A DNA stretch of 64,000 bases from DAOUBP01 sp034432655 (GTDB lineage: Bacteria; Chloroflexota; Anaerolineae; CG2-30-64-16). The translations under genes were made by a program, and so were the position numbers. The stretch's first letter is position 1; every line of letters begins with the position of its first letter. The notes beneath the pieces are model-generated. The model worked only from the letters and a program-made list of their open reading frames with translations, was not told where the DNA came from and did no database searches. The stretch is from NCBI GenBank assembly GCA_034432655.1, contig DAOUBP010000086.1, forward strand, positions 1 through 64,000, written 5' to 3'. This document shows, in pieces, positions 24,989-32,400 of the stretch.

Positions 24989-25897
24989 ATGGCCAGCGAA
25001 GAAAATGCGACGACCGATGCGATGCTGTTGACCGATCTGGCGCCGGCGCCGGAGGAAGAGTGGCGGCGCCTGCGCAGTTTCCTGGATCTCAACCGCCAGG
25101 ACATGGCCGCGATGGCCGAGACGGTCGAGGTCCTGATGCGCCACGGCGTCGAGTTCGTGGTCGGCGCTTACGATTACCTGCTGAACTTCAAAGAGACGGC
25201 CGAGATCCTGGGCTGGGAGCAGGGGGCCGATCCCGCGCATCTGGCCGAACGGCGGCGCTTCTTCACCATCTGGCTGGCGCGCGTCATCGGCATGGACTTG
25301 AGCGACGACCTGGCGCGCTACCTGTTCCGCGCCGGCAAGTATCATGCCGGCCACGGGCCGCGGCACATCCACGTGCCGGAAGTGTACGTGACCGGCGCGA
25401 TCAGCCTGGCGCAGGCCAGCTTCGCCCGCTACATCGCGGGGGAGCTGACGGATGCGGCGGTGGTGGCGCGGGCGCTGAGCGGCTGGCACAAACTGCTCAC
25501 CATGCACGACCACCTGATGTCGGCCGGCTATCGGGCCGCGCGCGATCTGGACGCAGGCGACTTCACGCTGCCGGTCGAGGTCTACGGCCGGTTGCGCACG
25601 TTGATCGAGGCGGAAGAAGTGAGCATGAGGCTGGGTGACGGCGCGCGGGCCGAACACGCCCTGCGCAAGTTCTTCAACTACTACCCCGAGCTCCGCCGCG
25701 AGGTGTTCGACCCCGTGTGGCTGGACGACTATCGGATGGACGAGGCAGGCGTGCCGTGGGTCAGGGTGCATCCAGCTTATCGGCCCCGGCGCGATTGGAA
25801 CATCCGCCTCAACGGCCGCAACCTGGAATATGCGGGCGGCCTGGCGGCCCCGCTCAAGCCCGGCGACCGGCTCAGCATCTTCCCGCCGGGGCGATAG
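24989..25897 (+). CDS. Protoglobin-MoaD fusion protein
   Basis: Residues about 25-185 resemble a protoglobin/globin-coupled-sensor domain: FLDLNRQDMAAM, VGAYDYLLNF, then a His-rich segment (KYHAGHGPRHIHVPEVYVTGA, His119/122/126/128) where the proximal heme ligand is expected. Residues about 193-302 match a MoaD/ubiquitin-like fold: VEVYGRLRTLIEAEEVSM, LRKFFNYYPELRREVF, and RLNGRNLEYAGGL-PLKPGDRLSIFPP. The protein ends PPGR, without the Gly-Gly needed for thiocarboxylate sulfur transfer. It converges on the AOR gene, whose loci often include MoaD-like genes. A heme- or gas-sensing role in cofactor supply is inference. Confidence 0.75.
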   Translation: MASEENATTDAMLLTDLAPAPEEEWRRLRSFLDLNRQDMAAMAETVEVLMRHGVEFVVGAYDYLLNFKETAEILGWEQGADPAHLAERRRFFTIWLARVIGMDLSDDLARYLFRAGKYHAGHGPRHIHVPEVYVTGAISLAQASFARYIAGELTDAAVVARALSGWHKLLTMHDHLMSAGYRAARDLDAGDFTLPVEVYGRLRTLIEAEEVSMRLGDGARAEHALRKFFNYYPELRREVFDPVWLDDYRMDEAGVPWVRVHPAYRPRRDWNIRLNGRNLEYAGGLAAPLKPGDRLSIFPPGR

Positions 25898-25904
25898 AAA
25901 CAAA

Positions 25905-25940
25905 AGATGGCAACCTGTGACAGCGCACAGGTTGCCATCT
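25905..25940. terminator. Bidirectional terminator between globin-MoaD and AOR genes
   Basis: A perfect 15-bp stem (agatggcaacctgtg and its complement) with a 6-base loop sits between the convergent stops. A-rich sequence on the left and T-rich on the right suit termination in both directions. Confidence 0.85.
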
Positions 25941-25958
25941 TCATCGGTCAGGCAGAGA

Positions 25959-27776
25959 TCAGATGATCTCCAGCTCCTTCAGCTTGGCCTCCGGCACCAC
26001 GCCGTCCACCCAGCCGCGCACCTTGTAGTACTCCTCCTTCATCAGATCCAGCTCGCACACATGGCCCTGAGAACCGGGCATGGTGGAGGGCTCCTTCAGG
26101 AAGCGCTCGGGCAGGGTGTCGTCCTTGCCGGTGAAGCCGCAGAGGTTGTTGTAGTAGCGCTCCAGGTTGTAGATGCGCTCGCCGGCCTTGAGCACTTCAT
26201 CGGCCGTGATGGTGCGGCCGGTCATCGCGCTGTACTGTTGCGCGTACTCCTCCGCGCCCTCAGCGAAGGCCGAGAACTTGCACAGGTCCAGGCTGTCGGA
26301 GAAGGCGTGCAGGTCCTGGAGCAGCTTGAGCAGCTCGCCCTTGCCCTTCCAGGCCAGCGGGTCGGTCTTGAGCGGGATCAGGCCCAGCTCGCTGGCAGGG
26401 CTGTAGCCGCGCAGATGGCACGCGCCGCGGTTCGAAGTGGCGTAGCCGAGGCCCATGCCCTTGAGGCCGCGCGGGTCATAGGCCGGGATGCCCTGCCCCT
26501 TGACGTGCATGCCCAGCTCCGGATGCCCCAGCTTTGCCGCCGCCTTGCCCGTCCCCTCGGCCAGGATATCGCCGATCCCTTCGCGGAAGGCGATCTTGCG
26601 CATCAGTTCCACCATCCCCTGGCGGTCGCCCCAGGCCAGGCCATCACCGTTGGCGTAGCCCCGCTCACTGTACTCCATATACAAGGAGAGGACGTCGCCG
26701 ATCTCGATGGCGTCATAGCCCCAGTCGTTGGCCCGGTCAATCATGTAGGCGATGGACCCTGCATCGTTGTTGCCGCAGTTGGCGCCCAGCGACCAGGCCG
26801 GCTCGTACTCCAGGCTCTCCATGTGGATCTTGAAGGGGCCTTCCTTAACTTCGACCTCCTTCTTGCAGGCCACGGGGCAGGCGTGGCAGGTCGGGTCATC
26901 CACCAGGATGTTCGCCTTGACCCACTCGCCGCTGATCAGCTCGGCGTTCTCCCCGAAGCTGGTCACTTTGCTGTTGTAGGCCGGCAGCGCGCCCATGTTG
27001 CTGGTGATGTTCATCAGCACGTTGGTGCCGTAGACCGACAGGCCGCCCTTGCGCGGCGCAGTAACATTGGCCTCATCCATGATGGTCGCCAGCGCGCGCT
27101 GGTGGGCCGTCTTCCAGGCGTCCCGATCGACCGGCCGCGGCCGATCGGCATGCTTGCCGCGGATCACGATGGCCTTCAGGTGCTTGCTGCCGCCCACGCA
27201 GCCGGTGCCCCCGCGGCCCGAAGCTCGATCGTGCTCGTTGACCCAGCAGGCAAACTTAACCAGGTTTTCGCCGGCCGGGCCGATGGCGATGATGCTCAGC
27301 TCCTTCTCATCCCCGTGGCGCTCCTTGAGGATCTTGATCGTCTCATGCACGCCCTTGCCCCACAGGTCGCTGGCATCGTGCAGGGTCACCTGGCCGTTTT
27401 CCACGTACGCATAGACCGGCTTCTCGGCCTTGCCCTTGAAGACCAGGCCGTCGAAGCCCGCCCACTTCAGCCGGGCCGCCGACCAGCCGCCATGATGCGA
27501 ATCGGTGACGGTGCCGGTCAGCGGCGACTTGGTCACGATGGCCATGCGGCCGCTCATGTTCGCGTCGGTGCCGGTCAACGGGCCGTTCATGAAGCACAGG
27601 ATGTTGTCCGGCGACAGGGGATCCACCTGCGGGCCGTTGTCGAAGACGTATTTGACCCCCAGCCCGCGCGCGCCGATGTACTTGAGCGCGTCCTCTTCCG
27701 CAATCGGCTTGTACTCGATCTTCCCGGTGGTAAGATCGATCCAGGCCACTCGATTGGCATAGCCTCCCAGAGTCAT
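25959..27776 (-). CDS. aor: Aldehyde:ferredoxin oxidoreductase (tungsten type)
   Basis: AOR oxidises aldehydes to carboxylates, or the reverse, with ferredoxin, using a tungsten bispterin and one [4Fe-4S] cluster. The 605-residue protein has the family start GGYANRVAWIDLTTGKIE and pterin-binding segments (DSHHGGWSAARLKWAG, ASGRGGTGCVGGSKHLKAI). Cluster ligands are Cys297-x2-Cys300-x3-Cys304 and Cys499 (DLCKF), close to the spacing in Pyrococcus AOR. ATG 27776 is preceded by AAGGAGG. Upstream lie a ModE-type palindrome, a sigma70 promoter and a ModE-like regulator gene, so tungstate or molybdate control is likely. The aldehyde substrate is unknown. Confidence 0.95.
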   Translation of the reverse strand: MTLGGYANRVAWIDLTTGKIEYKPIAEEDALKYIGARGLGVKYVFDNGPQVDPLSPDNILCFMNGPLTGTDANMSGRMAIVTKSPLTGTVTDSHHGGWSAARLKWAGFDGLVFKGKAEKPVYAYVENGQVTLHDASDLWGKGVHETIKILKERHGDEKELSIIAIGPAGENLVKFACWVNEHDRASGRGGTGCVGGSKHLKAIVIRGKHADRPRPVDRDAWKTAHQRALATIMDEANVTAPRKGGLSVYGTNVLMNITSNMGALPAYNSKVTSFGENAELISGEWVKANILVDDPTCHACPVACKKEVEVKEGPFKIHMESLEYEPAWSLGANCGNNDAGSIAYMIDRANDWGYDAIEIGDVLSLYMEYSERGYANGDGLAWGDRQGMVELMRKIAFREGIGDILAEGTGKAAAKLGHPELGMHVKGQGIPAYDPRGLKGMGLGYATSNRGACHLRGYSPASELGLIPLKTDPLAWKGKGELLKLLQDLHAFSDSLDLCKFSAFAEGAEEYAQQYSAMTGRTITADEVLKAGERIYNLERYYNNLCGFTGKDDTLPERFLKEPSTMPGSQGHVCELDLMKEEYYKVRGWVDGVVPEAKLKELEII

Positions 27777-27836
27777 GTGCACCTCCTTATGCAATGAGCG
27801 TAGTGAAGCGTCTCTGCTGGCAAATTCGGGAAAACA

Positions 27837-27873
27837 GAAAGGGCGTTATACTGGCAGGATATAACGCCCTTTC
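27837..27873 (-). promoter_or_regulatory. ModE-like operator palindrome upstream of AOR
   Basis: A perfect 14-bp inverted repeat (gaaagggcgttata / tataacgccctttc) with a 9-base centre lies about 60 bases before the AOR start. Its core CGTTATA-N9-TATAACG resembles the ModE box described for the E. coli modABCD operator. It could also fold as an RNA hairpin in the leader. A ModE-like gene is next door. Confidence 0.7.
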
Positions 27874-28008
27874 GCTTGTTTGTGGCCCCTGGACAGCTTG
27901 AGCGCTGTGGTTCGGGGTCCCGGTGATGGTTTGTCAAAGGACTGCCTGGTCTTCATAACGGCCTTGCGTACTGCGTAACGGAATGGAGAGCAAGCTTACA
28001 GTGTAATA

Positions 28009-28037
28009 ATTATAACTCGTTGTGGACGAAAAGGCAA
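28009..28037 (-). promoter_or_regulatory. Sigma70-like promoter for AOR
   Basis: Read on the minus strand, TTGCCT (28032-28037), a 17-base spacer and TATAAT (28009-28014) lie upstream of the ModE-like box and the AOR gene. The remaining spacer from 27874 to 28127 shows no further gene. Confidence 0.6.
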
Positions 28038-28127
28038 ATCTTTCAGGCCGCGCTCATCGAACGTTGTGCGCTCCGATCCTCTTCGGCAAGCAGCCCCTGA
28101 AAAGCCATCCACGTGCCGTTGGGTGGG

Positions 28128-28496
28128 TCACCCTGGTGCAAAATGCGTTTGAAACGCCTGGGCGATCGCTGCATCTACCTCGGACGCGAAACGGTTGAAG
28201 CGCGCCACGTATTCCCGGCCCTGTTCGGTGAGCTGCGCTGCGCCGCCCTGCGATCCGCCGCGTTGTCGGTGGACCAGTTGCACGCCCAGCCGCTTCTCCA
28301 TTTCGTCTACCCGGTGCCAGGCCAGGGGGTAGGTGATATTGAGCTGAGCCGCGGCCTTGCGGATCGAGCCGGTGGCTTCGATGGCCTCCAGCAATTGCAC
28401 ACGCCAGCGGCTCAGCGCGACCTGTCCGTTGGCTTCCAGCCAGAGGTTGGCATGGACGGTCAGTGGTATTGCGGATGGGTTCTCGGCCGGTTGCAT
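28128..28496 (-). CDS. ModE-like winged-helix regulator (DNA-binding domain only)
   Basis: The 122-residue protein matches the N-terminal DNA-binding domain of the molybdate regulator ModE: LSRWRVQLLEAIEATGSIRKAAAQLNITYPLAWHRVDEME, then RQRGGSQGGAAQLTEQG. It lacks the C-terminal molybdate-binding (MOP) domains, like other single-domain ModE/TunR-type proteins. ATG 28496 is chosen because homology begins soon after; a frame to 28637 adds unconserved residues. It is upstream of AOR on the same strand and separated by a ModE-type palindrome, so AOR is its most likely target. Confidence 0.85.
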   Translation of the reverse strand: MQPAENPSAIPLTVHANLWLEANGQVALSRWRVQLLEAIEATGSIRKAAAQLNITYPLAWHRVDEMEKRLGVQLVHRQRGGSQGGAAQLTEQGREYVARFNRFASEVDAAIAQAFQTHFAPG

Positions 28497-28664
28497 AGGT
28501 GCAGGCTCAATAGCTGGATGGGGTGCTGTCGGTTTTCGGGCGCAATGGGCTGGGTGGGCAATGGGATGGCGAGGGCGGAGTATGCCCGCACCTGCCGTAG
28601 CAGTAGAATGTCTTGGCGGTTCATGTCTGGTTTGCACCTGTTTTTAGGTGGGCTTCTAGCAGAT

Positions 28665-29975
28665 TCACCCGACAGTATACCAGTCGCGACGCGTAAGTGG
28701 CAAACCGCTGCGGCCCTGCGCGTCCGCTTTGACCAGCAGCGCCTGATAGACGTTGAGCCGGCCGGATGTGAAGCCGTGTGCCGAGCCGGACATGAAGAGC
28801 CGCCAGACGCGATAGGTCGGCTCGTCCACGTACTTCAGCGCCTGATCGTGCTGCGCCTCCAGCCGGCGCACCCAGTGGCGCAACGTTAGCGCATAGTGCT
28901 CGCGCAGGCTCTCCACGTCGCGCACCTCGAAACCGGCTCCCTCGGCCGCCTGCAACGTCACGCTGATCGGGGTCAGCTCGCCGTCGGGGAAGACGTAAGT
29001 ATCACTGAAGCTGGGCCCGTGCTGTGGAGGCTCATTGGCCCGACAGGCGATGCCGTGATTGAGGAAGACGCCGCCGGGCTTGAGCAGCCGCCACGCCTGG
29101 GCGAAGTAGGTCGGCAGGAGCGCGGCGCCGACGTGCTCGAACATCCCCACACTGACCAGGGCATCGTACCGTTCTGATTCCTCTAACTCGCGGTAGTCGC
29201 GCGCCTCGACCCGACAGCGGTTGGCCAGGCCGGCCGCGGCGATCCGCTCGTTGGCCAGTTCCACCTGCGGCCGGCTGAGGGTGATGCCGACCGCCTGCAC
29301 GCCATAGTTTTGCGCGGCGTACATCACCAGGCCGCCCCAGCCGCAGCCGATGTCCAGCAGCCGCTGGCCGGGCTTCAGGCGCAGCTTGCGGCAGATGTAG
29401 TCCAGCTTGCGCTCTTGGGCCGTGTCCAGGTCATCGTCGGGCCCCTCGAAATAAGCGCAGGAGTAAACCATGCGCCGGTCGAGCCATAGCGCGTAGAAGT
29501 CGTTGGAGACATCGTAATGGTAGGAGATGGCCTGCCGGTCGCGCTCGACCGAGTGGCGTTTGCCCGCCAGCCGCGCCGGGCCGCGGCGGCCGACCGGGCG
29601 TTCGGGGCCGGGTGGCAGGCGCAGCAGCTCGCGGGCGGTCACCAGTTTCTTGCGCCAGCCGGCAGTGGCCTTGGCCAGCGCGTCGGCCAGGTCGAAGACC
29701 GCCTCGATGTCGCCCAGGATGTCGAAATCGTCGTACAGATACGCCTCGGCCAGGCCCAGCTCGTGGCCCGGCAGGAACATGGCGCGCAGCGCGCCCGGGT
29801 GTTTTAAGACGAGTGTCGTGGGGCGTGGTGCGGCATCGGGCCAGGGCGTGCCATCCCACAGACGCACGCCGATTTGTCGTCTGGCCTCGGGGGTGAACAG
29901 GCTCTCGAGAATGTGCACGGTGCGGCCGGCGGCTTCAGCGGCCCGAGCCCCTGCGATGACCGATCCTTCAGACAT
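28665..29975 (-). CDS. cfa: Cyclopropane-fatty-acyl-phospholipid synthase family methyltransferase
   Basis: This SAM-dependent enzyme adds a methylene group across double bonds of membrane phospholipid acyl chains. The 436-residue protein has the typical N-terminal domain (GHELGLAEAYLYDDFDILGD), then AISYHYDVSNDFYALWLD, MVYSCAYFEGPDDDLDTAQ, the SAM motif LLDIGCGWGGLVMYAAQNYG and VSVGMFEHVG. The C-terminal FMSGSAHGFTSGRLNVYQALL is also standard. An AAGGAGG site precedes ATG 29975. It is a stand-alone gene. Confidence 0.94.
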   Translation of the reverse strand: MSEGSVIAGARAAEAAGRTVHILESLFTPEARRQIGVRLWDGTPWPDAAPRPTTLVLKHPGALRAMFLPGHELGLAEAYLYDDFDILGDIEAVFDLADALAKATAGWRKKLVTARELLRLPPGPERPVGRRGPARLAGKRHSVERDRQAISYHYDVSNDFYALWLDRRMVYSCAYFEGPDDDLDTAQERKLDYICRKLRLKPGQRLLDIGCGWGGLVMYAAQNYGVQAVGITLSRPQVELANERIAAAGLANRCRVEARDYRELEESERYDALVSVGMFEHVGAALLPTYFAQAWRLLKPGGVFLNHGIACRANEPPQHGPSFSDTYVFPDGELTPISVTLQAAEGAGFEVRDVESLREHYALTLRHWVRRLEAQHDQALKYVDEPTYRVWRLFMSGSAHGFTSGRLNVYQALLVKADAQGRSGLPLTRRDWYTVG

Positions 29976-30017
29976 GTCTGAATCCTCCTTGCGATGAAGG
30001 TTGCGATGTTCGTGGCT

Positions 30018-32273
30018 TTAGATCAGTCTGTCCAGTTCGTCGTAACGTTGGATCACCACCTCCAGGAGTGCATTGCGCAGCGCCTCGCCTGTCAGCCGGC
30101 GGCTGCTCAGCTTGTGCAGTCGGCGGGCCAGCTCGTCATCGTGCAGCACGGCCGTCAACCAGCGTTCGAAATCCCCGCGCGCCAGGTGATATTCCAGCGA
30201 CTCGGCCGGCACGTCACGGATGGCCTCACGATATTCCCACAGGTTGGCGGCCGCGCGGCCGAGGTAACGGCCCTGTTTGTCGCAGAAGTAGAACTGCTTC
30301 GGCTCGGGCAGGGCGGCGCGCAGATACTTGTGCAGGTGACGGATATGGGGCAGCGCGCGCTGGCCGACCCGGAATCTGATCACCTCGGCGGTCGGCGGCA
30401 GCCACCCCCGGGCCGTGCCGGGCAGCAGATAGGCCTGGCCTCTGGCCAAGGTCGGCAGTTGTTCCAGTGTGGCTTTGCCCCCTTCGTAGCCCTCCACCCT
30501 TGGTCGCAGGGCGTCCAGCTCTTCGCGCAGGTTGAGCCGCGTGATAATCCAATGATCCAACGCTTCCAGTAGCGCTGGCGCCATCTGGCTGGGCCGATAG
30601 CTGACGATGCCGAAACCGCCCCAGTGCATCTCCTTCAGCAGCAAGTCCGTCAGCTCGCCTCCCTCGCGCGGGCAGAAGTTTTGGATTTCGTCCACCAGCA
30701 CCCAATGGGGCCGGCCGCGACGGCCGCGCAGCCCCCGCAGGCCGCGCAGGAATTCGAGCAGATATGCCACGCGTTCTGGGATGGTGTAGGTTGAGAGGTC
30801 CAGCACCAGGCTGATGTTGTGCCATTCGCCGAAGCTGATCACGTCGGTCACGGTCGGCAGCGGTTTCCCCGGTCCGCCGAGCAGCAGGGTATGCGGCGAG
30901 ACCCCCAGGCCGCGGTAATCCCCTTCCGGGTCAATTACGCAGATCTGGTAATCTTGCATGAGCAGCCCCTCGGCGATCAGCCCGGCCAGCCAGGACTTAC
31001 CGCTGATGCTGGCGCCGAAGATGCCCAGGTTGCTTGCGGCCAGGATAAAGGGGTCCATGCAGACCGGCGTACCGCTGAGGCGGTGGCCCAGCACCAACTG
31101 GCGCTCTGGCCGTGAGCGTCGTGGCAGGGCCTTTCCTGCCAACAGGTCTGCAATAAGGCTTTGCACCCCGATCGCATGGGGTTGCTCCAGCACCAGGTCG
31201 GCGGCCGCCTTGAGCGCCGGTTGCGCGTTGGCCACTGCCACCGAGAGCTCAGCCGCTTCGAACAGGCTGAGGTCGTTCTCGCCGTCGCCGCAGGCCACGA
31301 CGTTGTGGGGGGAATAGCCCAGCTCACGCAGCGCGTAGAGCAGGCCGGCGCCTTTGGTGGCGCCCGGCGGCAGGGCCATCAGGCCGCCCAGGTTGTATTC
31401 CACAGTAGCGGCGTTGCGGCTTTCGCGCAGCGCCTTCAGTACGGCCTCGTCATGGGGCGGCCACGTGGCAGCGATGGCCATGCCGCGCTCCAATGGCACC
31501 CCCAGCGCGTCCAACCGTTGCAGCAACGCCGGGTCGAGGCGGCCAAAGGGGAGGTTGACGGCATCGCGGCGAGGGAAATAGACGACCGCGCCGTTCTCCG
31601 CCACAATCGCCTCGCAGAAGTCGCTGTAAGGTCCTTCGGTCACCACGTTGTCCAGGGTGCGGCCTGTGACCAGGATCAAGGTCAACCCGCCCATTTTGGC
31701 CCGGTGCAGCGCCGTCCACATCTCCTCGGTCAGGCGTGGTGCAGCCAGCCCAGACTCCACGAGGGTGCCATCTAGGTCGCAGGCCAGCACGGCCAGATGG
31801 GCCGTTTTGCGCCTTTCGGCCTCTACGCCCTCCTTCGCGGCGGGGATTTCAGCCCGGGGTGGCGCTTCTGGCGGGGGCAGAGGCGGCGCAGGTTCCTGCA
31901 ACAAACGCTCGATCAGCCGGATCACGTCGCCCAGTCGAAACGGTTTGGGCAGGTAGACCCCGGCCAGTTCCCGGACCCGGGCCTCGATATCGGGCCCACC
32001 GTAGGCGGTGATCAACACGCGCCGGGTCTCGGGCCTCAGCCGTTGCGCGCGCGCGAGCAGTTCCAGTCCATCCATCCCCGGCAGGCGCAGATCGGAGATC
32101 AGAAGATGATAAGGCGCCTCGTGCAGCCGTTCCAGGGCGGCCTCGGCCGACCGGCAGACCTCGACTTGGTACAGGCCGTCGTGGTGCAGGCTCAACGCCT
32201 GGCTGAGCGCCCTGGCGATGCCCAGCGAGTCTTCCACCAGTAAGATGCGTGCCGGCGATATCTGCTGATCCAT
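30018..32273 (-). CDS. Receiver-HAD phosphatase-HerA-like ATPase fusion with DUF5752-like tail
   Basis: This 751-residue protein joins four modules. Residues 8-125 are a response-regulator receiver (phospho-Asp61 in LLISDLRLPGMDG, Lys110 in YLPKPF). Residues about 160-380 are a HAD-IIB/Cof-type phosphatase (D166LD168GTL, LVTGRT, ACGDGENDLSLFEAA). Residues about 395-630 are a HerA/DUF87-like ATPase with Walker A GASISGKS (420-427) and Walker B VLVDEIQNF (Asp528, Glu529). The last 110 residues (FYFCDKQGRYLGRAA, AESLEYHLARGDFERWL) resemble DUF5752. It lies 82 bases downstream of a histidine kinase, its likely partner. Output and HAD substrate are unknown. Confidence 0.82.
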   Translation of the reverse strand: MDQQISPARILLVEDSLGIARALSQALSLHHDGLYQVEVCRSAEAALERLHEAPYHLLISDLRLPGMDGLELLARAQRLRPETRRVLITAYGGPDIEARVRELAGVYLPKPFRLGDVIRLIERLLQEPAPPLPPPEAPPRAEIPAAKEGVEAERRKTAHLAVLACDLDGTLVESGLAAPRLTEEMWTALHRAKMGGLTLILVTGRTLDNVVTEGPYSDFCEAIVAENGAVVYFPRRDAVNLPFGRLDPALLQRLDALGVPLERGMAIAATWPPHDEAVLKALRESRNAATVEYNLGGLMALPPGATKGAGLLYALRELGYSPHNVVACGDGENDLSLFEAAELSVAVANAQPALKAAADLVLEQPHAIGVQSLIADLLAGKALPRRSRPERQLVLGHRLSGTPVCMDPFILAASNLGIFGASISGKSWLAGLIAEGLLMQDYQICVIDPEGDYRGLGVSPHTLLLGGPGKPLPTVTDVISFGEWHNISLVLDLSTYTIPERVAYLLEFLRGLRGLRGRRGRPHWVLVDEIQNFCPREGGELTDLLLKEMHWGGFGIVSYRPSQMAPALLEALDHWIITRLNLREELDALRPRVEGYEGGKATLEQLPTLARGQAYLLPGTARGWLPPTAEVIRFRVGQRALPHIRHLHKYLRAALPEPKQFYFCDKQGRYLGRAAANLWEYREAIRDVPAESLEYHLARGDFERWLTAVLHDDELARRLHKLSSRRLTGEALRNALLEVVIQRYDELDRLI

Positions 32274-32279
32274 GGATGG

Positions 32280-32400
32280 CTAACCTGTCCAGAGAATCCG
32301 TCTCTTCGTAGTGACGGCTTTCGCCTTCCTGGAGTGCGCTGAACGGCCAAAGCCGTTACTGCGAAGGTCTTCCGTCACTGCGAAGGTTTTCATCCGTCGC
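32280..32400. repeat. Repeat at the 3' end of the kinase gene
   Basis: The spacer carries agtgacggcttt and its inverse aaagccgttact, and a 17-bp direct repeat of the cgtnactgcgaaggt type that enters the kinase 3' end. The kinase stop lies in one of these copies. Confidence 0.6.

Noticed and set aside
25635..27797. 720-residue plus-strand frame opposite AOR
   Set aside because: It is the antisense shadow of the strongly conserved AOR gene, open because of high GC.
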